NCBI GenBank assembly: GCA_023460955.1 | Contig: JAEWOH010000002.1 | Location: forward strand, 27,140 to 91,139 | Direction: 5' to 3' | Source: Bacillota bacterium | Lineage (GTDB): Bacteria > Bacillota > Clostridia > Acetivibrionales > DSM-1351 | Length of the DNA stretch: 64,000 nt | Part shown: positions 35,416 through 44,390 of the stretch, piece after piece | How the letters are laid out: every line of letters begins with the position of its first letter | How positions within the stretch are numbered: position 1 is the first letter of the stretch | Notes under the pieces: generated by a model | Databases searched by the model: none | What the model saw: the letters and a program-made list of their open reading frames with translations, nothing else | Told to the model about the DNA's origin: nothing | Program-made: the position numbers and the translations under genes

Positions 35416-36807
35416 TTATTCCGGAACGTACTGCAGCTGCAACAAGCCTTCTGCAATCTGCTCCATTTTCATTCCTCTAGATCCCTTAATAAGTATATAA
35501 TCTCCCTGCTTTACAGTGCTTTGAAGAAAATTCAGCGCATCATAGTTATTATCAAAATGATAAAGCTTTATTGAATTATTCTCTGAATCTGCAACTGCTT
35601 CGGAAATATTTTTTGATTCTTTACCCACTGTTATCAGATAGCTTATTTTCTTTTGTTTAATAAACTCTCCCACAGAATAATGCAATTCACCGGACATAGC
35701 TCCCATCTCAAGCATGTCTCCCAGAACAGCTATTCCTCTTGATTTAGCGGAGAGCTCTTCTAAAACGTTAATAGCAGCCTGCATGGATTGGGGACTTGCA
35801 TTATACGCATCATTAATAATCTTCATACCCTTGTGGGAAATGATATTCTGCCTCATGTTTCCGGGACTGTATTCAGCAATACCATCTATGATTATTTCCA
35901 CGGGTATCTTCATTTCAATGCCGACAGCAATTGCTGCAAGAGCATTATAAACATTATGAACACCAGGAACAGGAACCTTTACCTTATACAAGCTGTTATT
36001 TATAGTAACTGAAAATAATGTACCCTCTTCACCCAGTGAATCATAACTCTCAGCACAGTAATCAGCAGCTTTGTCCATTCCGTAAAATACTGTTCTGAAG
36101 TCCAGTTTGCCCTTCTGTTCCCTAAGCAATGGATCGTCGCCGTTAAGCACTACAAGTCCGTCCGGCTTGAGACCTTCCAGAATTTCAAGTTTAGCCTTCA
36201 AAATTCCCTGCTGAGAGCCCAGCTTCTCAATATGAGACACACCGATATTTGTTATAACGGCGACCTTAGGCTGTGCAACGGCAGTTAATCTGCTTATTTC
36301 TCCGAAGCCGCTCATGCCCATTTCTATTACTGCGACCTCATGTCCCGGTTCAAGATTCAAAAGTGTAAGCGGAAGGCCTATTTCGTTGTTAAAATTACCC
36401 TGAGTCTTTAACACTTCATACATTTTAGCAAGTACACAGGCAACCATGTCCTTTGTGCTGGTTTTCCCGACACTGCCAGTAATGCCTACAACAGGAATAT
36501 CAAATTTATTTCTGTGCCATGCGGCAATATCTCTTAATGCCTTTGATGTATCTTTTACCATAACTGCGCAGCAATTTTTAATCTCAGGTATCTCCTTTTG
36601 TGTAAGGCAAATAGATGCCCCAGCTTCAAAACACTGCTCAATATAGTCATGTCCATCAAATTTTTCGCCAATAAGAGGAATAAATAAATTATCCTTGGCA
36701 ACTTTCCTGGAATCTGTGGTTATGCCGGAAAAAAAACTGTCCGGATTTCCCCATAGAAGCTTTCCGTCAACTGCAGATAAAAGCTCTGCACAGTCAAAAG
36801 AAACCAT
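35416..36807 (-). CDS. murF: UDP-MurNAc-tripeptide:D-Ala-D-Ala ligase
   Basis: A 463-aa cytosolic Mur ligase that adds D-Ala-D-Ala to the precursor. The ATP loop is GITGSVGKTSTKDMV. Other blocks are GNFNNEIGLPLTLL and NDAYNASPQSMQAA, typical of MurF. GGAAGGAG precedes the ATG. It starts three bases after the murE stop, so the two are translationally linked. In Bacillus subtilis murF lies elsewhere; here it stands between murE and mraY as in Escherichia coli. Confidence 0.96.
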   Translation of the reverse strand: MVSFDCAELLSAVDGKLLWGNPDSFFSGITTDSRKVAKDNLFIPLIGEKFDGHDYIEQCFEAGASICLTQKEIPEIKNCCAVMVKDTSKALRDIAAWHRNKFDIPVVGITGSVGKTSTKDMVACVLAKMYEVLKTQGNFNNEIGLPLTLLNLEPGHEVAVIEMGMSGFGEISRLTAVAQPKVAVITNIGVSHIEKLGSQQGILKAKLEILEGLKPDGLVVLNGDDPLLREQKGKLDFRTVFYGMDKAADYCAESYDSLGEEGTLFSVTINNSLYKVKVPVPGVHNVYNALAAIAVGIEMKIPVEIIIDGIAEYSPGNMRQNIISHKGMKIINDAYNASPQSMQAAINVLEELSAKSRGIAVLGDMLEMGAMSGELHYSVGEFIKQKKISYLITVGKESKNISEAVADSENNSIKLYHFDNNYDALNFLQSTVKQGDYILIKGSRGMKMEQIAEGLLQLQYVPE

Positions 36808-36810
36808 TTG

Positions 36811-38271
36811 CTATCTCCTTCCCAGCTCCTCCAGAAGCTCTGCAACTACTTCACGTTCATCGAAGTGAATAGTTTTGTCTTTGAACTGCTGGTAAGTTTC
36901 GTGACCCTTACCTGCCAAAATAATTATATCGCCCTCCAGAGCATTTTCAAGTGCAAATTTTATTGCCTGCCTTCTGTCCGCAATTTTAATGTATTTTCCG
37001 CTGGTTTTCTGTATACCAACCTCAATATCATTTATGATTCTTTCAGGCTCCTCTGTTCTTGGATTGTCAGAAGTTATAATTGTAAAATCAGCTATATTTC
37101 CTGAAATGGTTCCCATTGCAGGTCTCTTTCCGCGGTCCCTGTCACCGCCACAGCCAAAGAGGCTGACTACCCTGCCATGTGCGAATTCCTTTACTGTTGA
37201 CAATACCTTTTCGAGACTGTCAGGTGTATGTGCATAGTCAATTAAAACTGAGTAGTTTCCACCAGTAGCTACCGGTTCCATCCTTCCCGGCACCACAACT
37301 CTCGTAAGTCCGGCCTTCACATGCTCCATCGTAACTCCAGGGATAAGGCAACAAGAGCCGATAGCGGCCAATGCATTATATACATTGAATTCCCCTTGAA
37401 GATTTGTTTCAATTTCAGTTGTACCCCAAGGTGAAACAAGTCTGAAATAAGTGTAGGAGGTCTTCTTGACAATGTCTGTAGCCCTTATATCAGCCTCTTC
37501 GCTGAAACCATAGGTGTAAACCTTGCATTCAGCCAGTTCAGCCATTTTTCTGCCATGCTCGTTGTCGATATTTATAACTGCCTGCTTACACATTTTAAAT
37601 AATTTAGCCTTAGCATTGAAGTAATCTTCAAGAGTTGCATGTTCTTTTGGTCCGATATGATCCCTTGAAAAATTTGTGAACACTCCCACATCAAACTGGC
37701 ATTTTGCAACCCTGTGAAGCTCCAAGCCCTGTGAAGAGACTTCCATTACTGCCGTATCAACATTTTTGTCCACCATGTCACCGAAAAGGCTCTGAAGGTC
37801 ATAGGATTCGGGTGTAGTCCTTGAACTGTAAAGTATTTCATTTCCTATGAGATTTGCTACGGTACCAATTAAGCCAATTTTATGACTGGCAGCTTCCAGA
37901 ATTGATTTAACCATATATGTGGTTGTAGTTTTTCCTTTAGTCCCGGTAATTCCGATTAAGTTAAGCTTTTCGGAGGGATGGCCGAAAAATGCATCTGATA
38001 CATAAGCCAAACCATATCTTGTATCTTCAATTTGTATTACGGTTATACCCTCAGGTACCTCCACAGGCTTCTGTACCAGAAAGGCCTTTGTACCATTCTC
38101 AATTGCGTCATTTATGTACTGATGACCATCTACCACAGTACCTTCAATACAAACGAACAGAACACCCTGTCTGGTTTTTCTGGAGTCATATGCGACCCCG
38201 TCTATTTCAATATCAAGACTTCCACGAATACTTCTTGTATCTAAACCATTTACTAACTCACCAAGTTTCAA
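36811..38271 (-). CDS. murE: UDP-MurNAc-dipeptide ligase, meso-DAP adding
   Basis: A 486-aa Mur ligase that adds the third stem residue. The ATP loop is GITGTKGKTTTTYMV. The motif DNPRTEEPERI marks the meso-diaminopimelate-specific type, since lysine-adding enzymes differ at that loop. I chose the TTG at 38271 (LKLGELVNGL), eight bases after GGAGG. The TTG at 38286 overlaps that ribosome site. The gene lies 52 bp after spoVD and 3 bp before murF. Confidence 0.95.
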   Translation of the reverse strand: MKLGELVNGLDTRSIRGSLDIEIDGVAYDSRKTRQGVLFVCIEGTVVDGHQYINDAIENGTKAFLVQKPVEVPEGITVIQIEDTRYGLAYVSDAFFGHPSEKLNLIGITGTKGKTTTTYMVKSILEAASHKIGLIGTVANLIGNEILYSSRTTPESYDLQSLFGDMVDKNVDTAVMEVSSQGLELHRVAKCQFDVGVFTNFSRDHIGPKEHATLEDYFNAKAKLFKMCKQAVINIDNEHGRKMAELAECKVYTYGFSEEADIRATDIVKKTSYTYFRLVSPWGTTEIETNLQGEFNVYNALAAIGSCCLIPGVTMEHVKAGLTRVVVPGRMEPVATGGNYSVLIDYAHTPDSLEKVLSTVKEFAHGRVVSLFGCGGDRDRGKRPAMGTISGNIADFTIITSDNPRTEEPERIINDIEVGIQKTSGKYIKIADRRQAIKFALENALEGDIIILAGKGHETYQQFKDKTIHFDEREVVAELLEELGRR

Positions 38272-38323
38272 TACCCGCACCTCCAATTATTAATATATAG
38301 ATTTTTGCCGAAAGGCAATTACT

Positions 38324-40519
38324 TTAATCCTCAAAAATATTTCTAAAGGTTACTTCTACCACAGAGCCTTTCTTTACTGTTTTCCCGGCCTCAACTTCCT
38401 GACTGACTGCTGTGCCTGTTCCGTTGATTACGATATTTATACCGGCTTTTTTAAAGGCCTGAGTAGCTTCATCTATTGTTTTGTTTTTTACATCAGGTAC
38501 CATTGCTTCTGCCTCATTCTTAGGTTTATAAGTGTAGAGGATAACAATTGATTTTTCATGAATTACCGCTGTTGTTTTAGGGGTTTGTTCCTGAACAATA
38601 GCTTTCATATCTTTGTCACTGCCTTCTATTTTATACTCCAGTTTGTTTTGTTTCAACAGTTTAATAGCTTCCTCAACTGTTTTCCCCTTTACATCAGGAA
38701 CCTGAACCTCTTGCTTAAGAAGCTTCTTATCCTCTTCGGTATATTCCTTTTCAATTCCCTTGTATGTGAGTATCTCATCTATAAGTTTTCCCACAACAGG
38801 AGCGACCAACATACCGCCACCGGGATTATATACATCAGGATAATCCAGAACGACCAGTACACATATTACAGGATTGTCAGTCGGAGCTATAGCTGAAAAT
38901 GATACAATATATCTCTTATTTTTTCCTTGAACCAGCAGCTGTTCATTTTCTCTGGTTTCGGAAGTACCGGTTTTACCTCCGATTTTATAACCCGGAATCC
39001 TTGCATTTTTTCCGGTACCCACATCAACAACACCTTTAAGTATATCTTTCAAAGTATCTGATGTCTGCCTGGATATTACACTTCTAACCACTTTGGGTTC
39101 ATATTTCTTTATAACATTTCCTGATTCGTCGACAACTTCCTTTACAACATGTGGAGTTATCAGATCTCCGCCGTTTGCAATTGCTCCGTAAGCTTGAATA
39201 AGCTGTATAGGAGTAATCTGAAAACGTTGTCCGAAGGAGGCTGTTGCCATATCTATCTCAGTTGGTTTAGTATGTATAATGCTGCCTGCTTCACCAGGCA
39301 AATCTATTCCTGTTTTCTTATTAAAACCAAATGCTTTAACGTAGCTGTAAAACTTCTCGATTCCCAACTTTTGTGCCAATCTTACAAAAACGGGGTTACA
39401 GGAGTTATAAACACCTTCCCTGAAAGTTTCATGCAAATGTGCATTCGGTTTCCAGCAATTAATGCTGTGTCCGGCTACCTTGACCGTGGCATCTGTTACT
39501 TGAGTTTCAGGAGTTATAGCTCCTTCTTCAAGTCCGGCAGCCGAAGTAACAGGCTTAAATGTAGATCCCGGCTCATAGGTATCCACAACAGCTTTGTTTC
39601 TCCAGACAGTTTTCGATAAATATTGGACATCCTCTATACTTGTTCCTGTCCAGTTATTTGGGTCCTTACCCTTTGGAACTGCCCTTGGATTATTCAGGTC
39701 AAAGTCCGGTTTGGAGGTAAGTGCCAATAGCTCACCATTTCTAGGGTCCATTACTATTGCGGTACCGCCATTAATTACATTGTTGTCAGATATGGCTTTT
39801 TCGAGCGCTTTTTCAGCAAAGTACTGAATTGTAGAGTCAATGGTCAATACCACGTCATTTCCATCCTGAGGCTGTATATACTTCTCTTCGCCCATGGTCA
39901 ACTCCATACCGCTGGCATCCACCTCGCTGAGAATTTTCCCGGGGACACCCTTAAGGTATTGTTCCATCATTTTTTCAACACCATCAATACCATCATTGTC
40001 AATATTGGTAAAGCCTATAACATGAGCTGCCAGATTCCCGTTGGGGTAATACCTTTTTGTGTCCTCATCTATAAATATTCCGCTGATTTTATTGTCTTTT
40101 TTCCATTGACGGATCTTTGATCCAATGTCTTTGTCGACCTTTTGCTTTATTAATTCATACTGAGTTTTCTTGTTTATCTTCTTAAGTATCGTTTCCTTCT
40201 TCATACCCAGAATTTCTGAAAGTCCGTTTGCAATAGCATCAACATCTTTATTTGCTTCACGTACCATCTGTGGATTGATGGTTATTGTTTCAACGGAACC
40301 ACTCATAGCCAGTGGTTCCATATTTCTGTCATAAATGGTACCTCTCTTTGGACTGATGGTACGGTTGTTGGTTTGCTGTTCGTATGCCTTTTGCTGATAT
40401 TCCTGACCATTTGCAATTTGAATCCACCCTATTCTGAATACGAGTAAAACTGTGGAAAAGGTGAAAACCCCAAGAATAAACAGGAGCCTTTTTTTAAGTG
40501 TAATATTAGGACTAGCCAA
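38324..40519 (-). CDS. spoVD: class B penicillin-binding protein with two PASTA domains, SpoVD type
   Basis: About 731 aa. One N-terminal helix (LLFILGVFTFSTVLLVFRIGWIQ, shortened: LLFILGVFTFSTVLLVFRI) anchors a dimerisation domain and a transpeptidase domain. Catalytic motifs are STFK (Ser319, Lys322), SCN in YNSCNPVF and KTGTSE. Two C-terminal PASTA repeats begin VPDVKGKTVEEA and VPDVKNKTIDEA. The start is TTG 40519, seven bases after GGGAGG. It crosslinks septal or spore peptidoglycan, probably with the SEDS protein at 33219. Bacillus has pbpB and spoVD here; this cluster has only one such gene, so it may serve vegetative division too. Confidence 0.93.
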   Translation of the reverse strand: MASPNITLKKRLLFILGVFTFSTVLLVFRIGWIQIANGQEYQQKAYEQQTNNRTISPKRGTIYDRNMEPLAMSGSVETITINPQMVREANKDVDAIANGLSEILGMKKETILKKINKKTQYELIKQKVDKDIGSKIRQWKKDNKISGIFIDEDTKRYYPNGNLAAHVIGFTNIDNDGIDGVEKMMEQYLKGVPGKILSEVDASGMELTMGEEKYIQPQDGNDVVLTIDSTIQYFAEKALEKAISDNNVINGGTAIVMDPRNGELLALTSKPDFDLNNPRAVPKGKDPNNWTGTSIEDVQYLSKTVWRNKAVVDTYEPGSTFKPVTSAAGLEEGAITPETQVTDATVKVAGHSINCWKPNAHLHETFREGVYNSCNPVFVRLAQKLGIEKFYSYVKAFGFNKKTGIDLPGEAGSIIHTKPTEIDMATASFGQRFQITPIQLIQAYGAIANGGDLITPHVVKEVVDESGNVIKKYEPKVVRSVISRQTSDTLKDILKGVVDVGTGKNARIPGYKIGGKTGTSETRENEQLLVQGKNKRYIVSFSAIAPTDNPVICVLVVLDYPDVYNPGGGMLVAPVVGKLIDEILTYKGIEKEYTEEDKKLLKQEVQVPDVKGKTVEEAIKLLKQNKLEYKIEGSDKDMKAIVQEQTPKTTAVIHEKSIVILYTYKPKNEAEAMVPDVKNKTIDEATQAFKKAGINIVINGTGTAVSQEVEAGKTVKKGSVVEVTFRNIFED

Positions 40520-40629
40520 AAATATCCCTCCCTGGTTGTATATTAAGAAACCAATAATGTGTATACCCATTTCTTTTTCTATAAGGTTTAATATAAATTC
40601 ATATTAATAATATTATAGGAAATTAAAAT

Positions 40630-40658
40630 ATATTATTAATAAGCAGATTTTCTGTAAA
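40630..40658 (-). promoter_or_regulatory. sigma-A promoter of the spoVD-mur unit
   Basis: On the minus strand TTTACA (40653-40658) and TAATAT (40630-40635) are exactly 17 bp apart, about 110 bp before the spoVD start and after the terminator that follows ftsL. Confidence 0.6.
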
Positions 40659-40688
40659 ATTTACATAATGATTTTAGTCTATACATTG

Positions 40689-40731
40689 AAAAAAACTATA
40701 GACTTATTATTAGCAATATAAATCTATAGTT
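40689..40731 (-). terminator. intrinsic terminator between ftsL and spoVD
   Basis: AACTATAGA (as read on the plus strand at 40694-40702) and TCTATAGTT (40723-40731) form the stem, extended by weak TTAT pairs. On the minus strand seven T follow. It separates mraZ-rsmH-ftsL from spoVD onward. Confidence 0.75.
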
Positions 40732-40826
40732 AAGAATCAATAATTATTAAGTTCAACATCCATTAAATCAGCTGTTCCAATATGTAAAGTGTATGTTTAA
40801 CAGTATAAGCAAATATATAGTTCATG

Positions 40827-41351
40827 TCAGTTTAGAATACTCAAAAATTTTTCTACACTGTTTTGAATATCGCTTACCAAACCAAAAAGCTTAGGTTGAT
40901 TTTTGGTGGCCAGGATAGTTATGTCCTCTTTAGGTACACTTATATATACAATCTGACTTTTTTCAGGTGCATGCATGTTAAGCTTATTCTCGGCAATATC
41001 TCTTATACTTTGTAAAGACATGGCTTTTTCTATCTCCAGAGATAGGCGAATATTTTCATTCTGCATAGCTACATATTGCTTGCTCAGATTATTATTATCA
41101 TAATTCATTTGGCTTATTTGAGCATATCTTAGCATGATTACAGCACACATACCAAATATTAAAAACATATTTATCATAATTTTCTTTTTAAGTTTGGCAT
41201 TATTTCTTGCATTCTTTTTGGATTTGAGCACTGAATTCTGCTCATAGGGATCATAGTAAGTGTCATTGCGGGAATCAGGACTATATTGTTGCTCATGTTT
41301 TATTTTTTCTGCAGCAGATCCATATACATAACGATTGTTGTTCCCGGCCAT
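40827..41351 (-). CDS. ftsL: FtsL-like cell division protein
   Basis: 174 aa. A charged cytosolic N-terminus of about 75 residues is followed by one helix (KIMINMFLIFGMCAVIMLRY) and a coiled coil (ISQMNYDNNNLSKQYVAMQN, EIEKAMSLQSIRDIAENKLN). This is the layout of FtsL and DivIC, which bridge the divisome. Position after rsmH supports FtsL. GGGGAGG precedes the ATG. The long leader between rsmH and this gene is purine-rich and holds a perfect hairpin and a tandem repeat. Sequence similarity in this family is weak, so the name rests on topology and context. Confidence 0.82.
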   Translation of the reverse strand: MAGNNNRYVYGSAAEKIKHEQQYSPDSRNDTYYDPYEQNSVLKSKKNARNNAKLKKKIMINMFLIFGMCAVIMLRYAQISQMNYDNNNLSKQYVAMQNENIRLSLEIEKAMSLQSIRDIAENKLNMHAPEKSQIVYISVPKEDITILATKNQPKLFGLVSDIQNSVEKFLSILN

Positions 41352-41390
41352 CCTACTATACCTCCCCTACAATTTTATAAAAGGTTGTTT

Positions 41391-41416
41391 GGGAATCAGA
41401 CCTGAGTCTGATTCCC
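41391..41416 (-). other. perfect hairpin upstream of ftsL
   Basis: GGGAATCAGA and TCTGATTCCC form a 10-bp stem with the loop CCTGAG. It lies 40 bp before the ftsL start. No T-run follows it in the transcribed direction. Confidence 0.6.
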
Positions 41417-41551
41417 TCCATTTTTAGAAGTCTTCTTTTGTATTTGAATAATTTTATCACTTGTCTTTTTTCAATTTATCTTTTGTTTCAACTGCTTTTC
41501 TTTGGTTTCTCTTTAGTACTTTAGTTTCTTCTTTTGTAAATTAATTTCTTA

Positions 41552-41601
41552 TCTTTTGTTGTTTGATTCATTTATCTCTTTTGTTGTTTAATTCATTTAT
41601 C
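41552..41601 (-). repeat. 25-bp tandem repeat in the ftsL leader
   Basis: Two 25-bp units, beginning TCTTTTGTTGTTT on the plus strand, lie head to tail at 41552-41576 and 41577-41601 with one mismatch. They are part of a stretch of about 190 bp that is strongly purine-rich in the mRNA. Confidence 0.85.
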
Positions 41602-41630
41602 CTTTGTTTTCTCATTGCATCTATATAATA

Positions 41631-42572
41631 TTATATTCTTTCCAGAACTCTTAACTTTGCGCTTCTGGCTCTAGGATTGCTTTCCAGCTCCTCCTGAGAT
41701 GAAACGATAGGTTTTCTGTTTACTAATACAGCTCTTGGTTTTTTACCGCAGACACACGCCGGAAATGAGGACGGGCAAGTGCAGGGGTTTACTTCCTTAT
41801 TAAACTGTATTTTTACTATTCTGTCCTCAAGCGAATGAAAGGTTATTATACAAAGTCTTCCACCCGGTTTGAGAAGTGTTACACAGTCCTCGATTACATT
41901 GTTCAAGACATTTAATTCATCATTTACCTCAATCCTTATGGCTTGAAAAGTTCTTTTTGCAGGATGAGGTCCATCCCGTCTTGCTGCACTTGGAACTGCT
42001 CTTTTTATAATGTCCACCAGCTCATAAGTTGTTTTTACAGGCTCCTTTTCACGAGCTTCAACTATAAATTTAGCTATTCTGGATGCCCATTTTTCTTCCC
42101 CGTAGTCACGGATAATCCTGTAAATTTCCTGCTCTCTATATTGATTAATAACCTCATAAGCTGAAAGTCTTCTGTTTCTGTCCATTCTCATGTCCAAGGG
42201 GGCATCATGCTGGTAACTGAAACCTCTTGTGGCTTCGTCCAGTTGATGAGAGGATACTCCCAAATCCAGAAGTATACCATCAACACTTTCAACCTTAAGC
42301 TCTTTACAGGCTTCGGATATGTTCTTGAAATTTGTGTTTATGACTCTGAATTTTGCTTGAGAACCTACTTCTTCGAGTCGTTTTGTAGAAGTCTCTACAG
42401 CGAACATGTCCTGGTCTAAACCTATCAACAAGCCTTCTGAATTTAATCTTTTGTATATTTCCGAGGAATGTCCCGCTCCTCCAATTGTACCGTCAACATA
42501 AATACCATTTGTTTGAATATTTAAATATTCAATACATTCGTCAAGCAATACTGACTTATGTTTAAATTCCAT
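41631..42572 (-). CDS. rsmH: 16S rRNA (cytosine-1402-N4)-methyltransferase
   Basis: A 313-aa SAM-dependent methyltransferase that modifies C1402 in the ribosomal P site. Blocks are KSVLLDECIEYL, DGTIGGAGHSSEIY (SAM loop), ILLDLGVSSHQLDEATRGFS, PLDMRMD and ITFHSLEDRIVK. A Cys-rich segment (CTCPSSFPACVCGKK) near the C-terminus is usual in the family. It follows mraZ by 27 bp, the conserved head of dcw clusters. Confidence 0.97.
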   Translation of the reverse strand: MEFKHKSVLLDECIEYLNIQTNGIYVDGTIGGAGHSSEIYKRLNSEGLLIGLDQDMFAVETSTKRLEEVGSQAKFRVINTNFKNISEACKELKVESVDGILLDLGVSSHQLDEATRGFSYQHDAPLDMRMDRNRRLSAYEVINQYREQEIYRIIRDYGEEKWASRIAKFIVEAREKEPVKTTYELVDIIKRAVPSAARRDGPHPAKRTFQAIRIEVNDELNVLNNVIEDCVTLLKPGGRLCIITFHSLEDRIVKIQFNKEVNPCTCPSSFPACVCGKKPRAVLVNRKPIVSSQEELESNPRARSAKLRVLERI

Positions 42573-42599
42573 TCTTCACCTCATAAGTACTATCTTTCT

Positions 42600-43031
42600 T
42601 TATATTCCCAGCAACGACATCTTTTCTGCAATCTTGTCAGCACTCATGTTATCATCACTGCTATAGTTTTCCCAAGTTGACTTATTCCAAATTTCAACTC
42701 TGGAAGAAACTCCTATGATAGCTATGTCCTTTTCAATTACTGCATATTCACGCAGATTCTGTGGAATAAGTATTCTTCCCTGTTTGTCAACCTCACATTC
42801 TGTTGCACCCGAAAAGAAAAACCTTATGAAAGCTCGTACATCCTTATCGGTGAATGGAAGCGTCTTTAATTTGTTTTCCAGGCTTGTCCACTCTTCAGAA
42901 GAATACGCAAACAAACAGCTGTCAAGTCCCTTGGTTAATATGAACTTTTCACCCAAGCCCTCTCTGAACTTCGAGGGAACAATTACTCGTCCTTTTGGGT
43001 CAACCGTATGCTGGTACTCGCCATAAAACAA
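42600..43031 (-). CDS. mraZ: transcriptional regulator MraZ
   Basis: A 143-aa protein with two SpoVT/AbrB-like halves, each with a DxxGR motif (HTVDPKGRVIVPSKFR and CEVDKQGRILIPQNLR). MraZ forms ring oligomers and binds repeats upstream of its own operon. I chose the TTG at 43031 (LFYGEYQHTVDPKGR), which gives the exact usual N-terminus and family length; the GTG at 43043 overlaps the ribosome site GAGGTG. Three AAGTGG boxes at 10-bp intervals lie at its promoter. Confidence 0.95.
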   Translation of the reverse strand: MFYGEYQHTVDPKGRVIVPSKFREGLGEKFILTKGLDSCLFAYSSEEWTSLENKLKTLPFTDKDVRAFIRFFFSGATECEVDKQGRILIPQNLREYAVIEKDIAIIGVSSRVEIWNKSTWENYSSDDNMSADKIAEKMSLLGI

Positions 43032-43089
43032 ATTTTTTAACACCTCTTTTCAAGTTAGTAAAATTTGATGATCACTTAGGTTTTTCCCT

Positions 43090-43115
43090 CCACTTCACAC
43101 CACTTTCTACCACTT
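43090..43115 (-). promoter_or_regulatory. MraZ operator boxes
   Basis: CCACTT on the plus strand (AAGTGG in the transcript) occurs at 43090-43095, 43100-43105 and 43110-43115, exactly 10 bp apart, just past the start point. MraZ sites in other bacteria are three or more short direct repeats at one-turn spacing. Confidence 0.8.
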
Positions 43116-43123
43116 ATATGGAT

Positions 43124-43152
43124 ATTTTATTGCAATTTACTGATTTTATCAA
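43124..43152 (-). promoter_or_regulatory. sigma-A promoter of mraZ
   Basis: TTGATA (43147-43152) and TAAAAT (43124-43129) on the minus strand are 17 bp apart. The MraZ boxes begin eight bases after the -10 box, so bound MraZ would block transcription. Confidence 0.8.
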
Positions 43153-43171
43153 TAACTTTTTGAAAAAAAAT

Positions 43172-43199
43172 AAAAGACGGGTTATAAAACCCGTCTTTT
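43172..43199 (-). terminator. terminator of the lgt-rodA unit
   Basis: AAAAGACGGG and CCCGTCTTTT pair over 10 bp with an 8-nt loop. Runs of A and T flank it on both sides. It lies 28 bp past the rodA stop and just upstream of the mraZ promoter. Confidence 0.92.
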
Positions 43200-43226
43200 T
43201 AGGACTAAAGTACTAGACTAATTTGT

Positions 43227-44372
43227 TTAAGTTGTATTATGAGATGATTTGGACGATTGGAAAGTTCCCCGTTTTCGTCGGGCAGAAACGCTTAGTACTA
43301 TACCTATAGCAGAAAAATAGAATAGCAATGCCGTTCCGCCCTGGCTTACAAAAGGTAATGGGAGCCCGGTTACCGGTAGAAGTCCCATACTCATACCTAT
43401 ATTTTCTATAAAATTGAAGCCAAGCATTCCTGCAACACCGATACAAAGGAAAGAACCGTAAGTGTCACTGGAGTTTTTGGAAATATATATAATTCTTAAT
43501 AATATTATTAGTCCTAGGAGAATAATGATACAGCCACCGATAAAGCCCAATTCCTCACCCACAACTGAAAATATAAAATCTGACTCATTTACGGGTACAC
43601 TTCCGCTTTGTGTCTGCAAACCACTGCCGTACCCCTGTCCCAGTAGCCTTCCCGAGCCAATGGCAAGTTTTGACTTAATAACGTTATAGCCTCCACCCTG
43701 AGGATCTCTTTCAGGAGAAATAAAGGTTAATATTCGGTCCCTTCGCTTGTCATTAAGTACATATACCCATATAAAAGGCATTGAAAGACCTGCAGCTCCG
43801 CATAATATAAATATGTATCTGTACGGTATACCTGCAATATATATAAACAAAAAGAATATAAAGGCAAATACCATCGCTGTTCCGAGGTCTTTTTGAAGAA
43901 GTACAAAACCTATGGCTATGCAGGTATATACCATAAACTTTATAATGTCAGACTTGTTTTTCTCCTGGCTGTCTTTTATCCTTTCAAGGAATACCGAGGC
44001 GAGAATTATGTAAGCTATCTTGGCATATTCAGATGGCTGAAAACTCATTCCCCCAATTCTTAACCAATTTTTATTTCCCAGTTCGGCTCCTTCACCGAAA
44101 AACAACACCAATACCATCAATGCCATTGCACTGAAGAATATAAAAAGGCTAAGCACCTTTAAATCCTTGTAGTCTATAGCACTGAGGATAAGGCACAAGG
44201 CTATTCCCATCAGCAAGCCAAGCACCTGAGGTTTGAGTAAATTTGGTCTCTCCTTGACGGCACTGCTGAATACTATCAGTCCGATAGCTGCCAATATCAT
44301 TACCAGTCCAAACAGTAAATAATCAAATTTTTTATAGTGATTTGTTGTTTTTGACTTTTCAACAAAATACAT
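43227..44372 (-). CDS. rodA: SEDS peptidoglycan polymerase, RodA type
   Basis: A 381-aa membrane protein with about ten helices. SEDS signatures are SFQPSEYAKIAYIILAS, GSGRLLGQGYGSGLQTQSG, ESDFIFSVVGEELGFIGG and TGLPLPFVSQGGTALL. RodA extends wall strands in elongation with a class B PBP. It lies outside the mraZ unit next to lgt, and the shorter periplasmic loop fits RodA better than FtsW. The call over the other SEDS gene at 33219 is by position and overall feel, so the exact subtype is less certain. The start at 44372 has AGGA about eleven bases upstream. Confidence 0.85.
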   Translation of the reverse strand: MYFVEKSKTTNHYKKFDYLLFGLVMILAAIGLIVFSSAVKERPNLLKPQVLGLLMGIALCLILSAIDYKDLKVLSLFIFFSAMALMVLVLFFGEGAELGNKNWLRIGGMSFQPSEYAKIAYIILASVFLERIKDSQEKNKSDIIKFMVYTCIAIGFVLLQKDLGTAMVFAFIFFLFIYIAGIPYRYIFILCGAAGLSMPFIWVYVLNDKRRDRILTFISPERDPQGGGYNVIKSKLAIGSGRLLGQGYGSGLQTQSGSVPVNESDFIFSVVGEELGFIGGCIIILLGLIILLRIIYISKNSSDTYGSFLCIGVAGMLGFNFIENIGMSMGLLPVTGLPLPFVSQGGTALLFYFSAIGIVLSVSARRKRGTFQSSKSSHNTT

Positions 44373-44390
44373 TTCACACCGTTCCTAACT

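Noticed and set aside
41400..41630. Short peptide gene in the rsmH-ftsL gap (MRKQRINELNNKRDK)
   Set aside because: No Shine-Dalgarno precedes the ATG and the residues come from the purine-rich tandem repeat.
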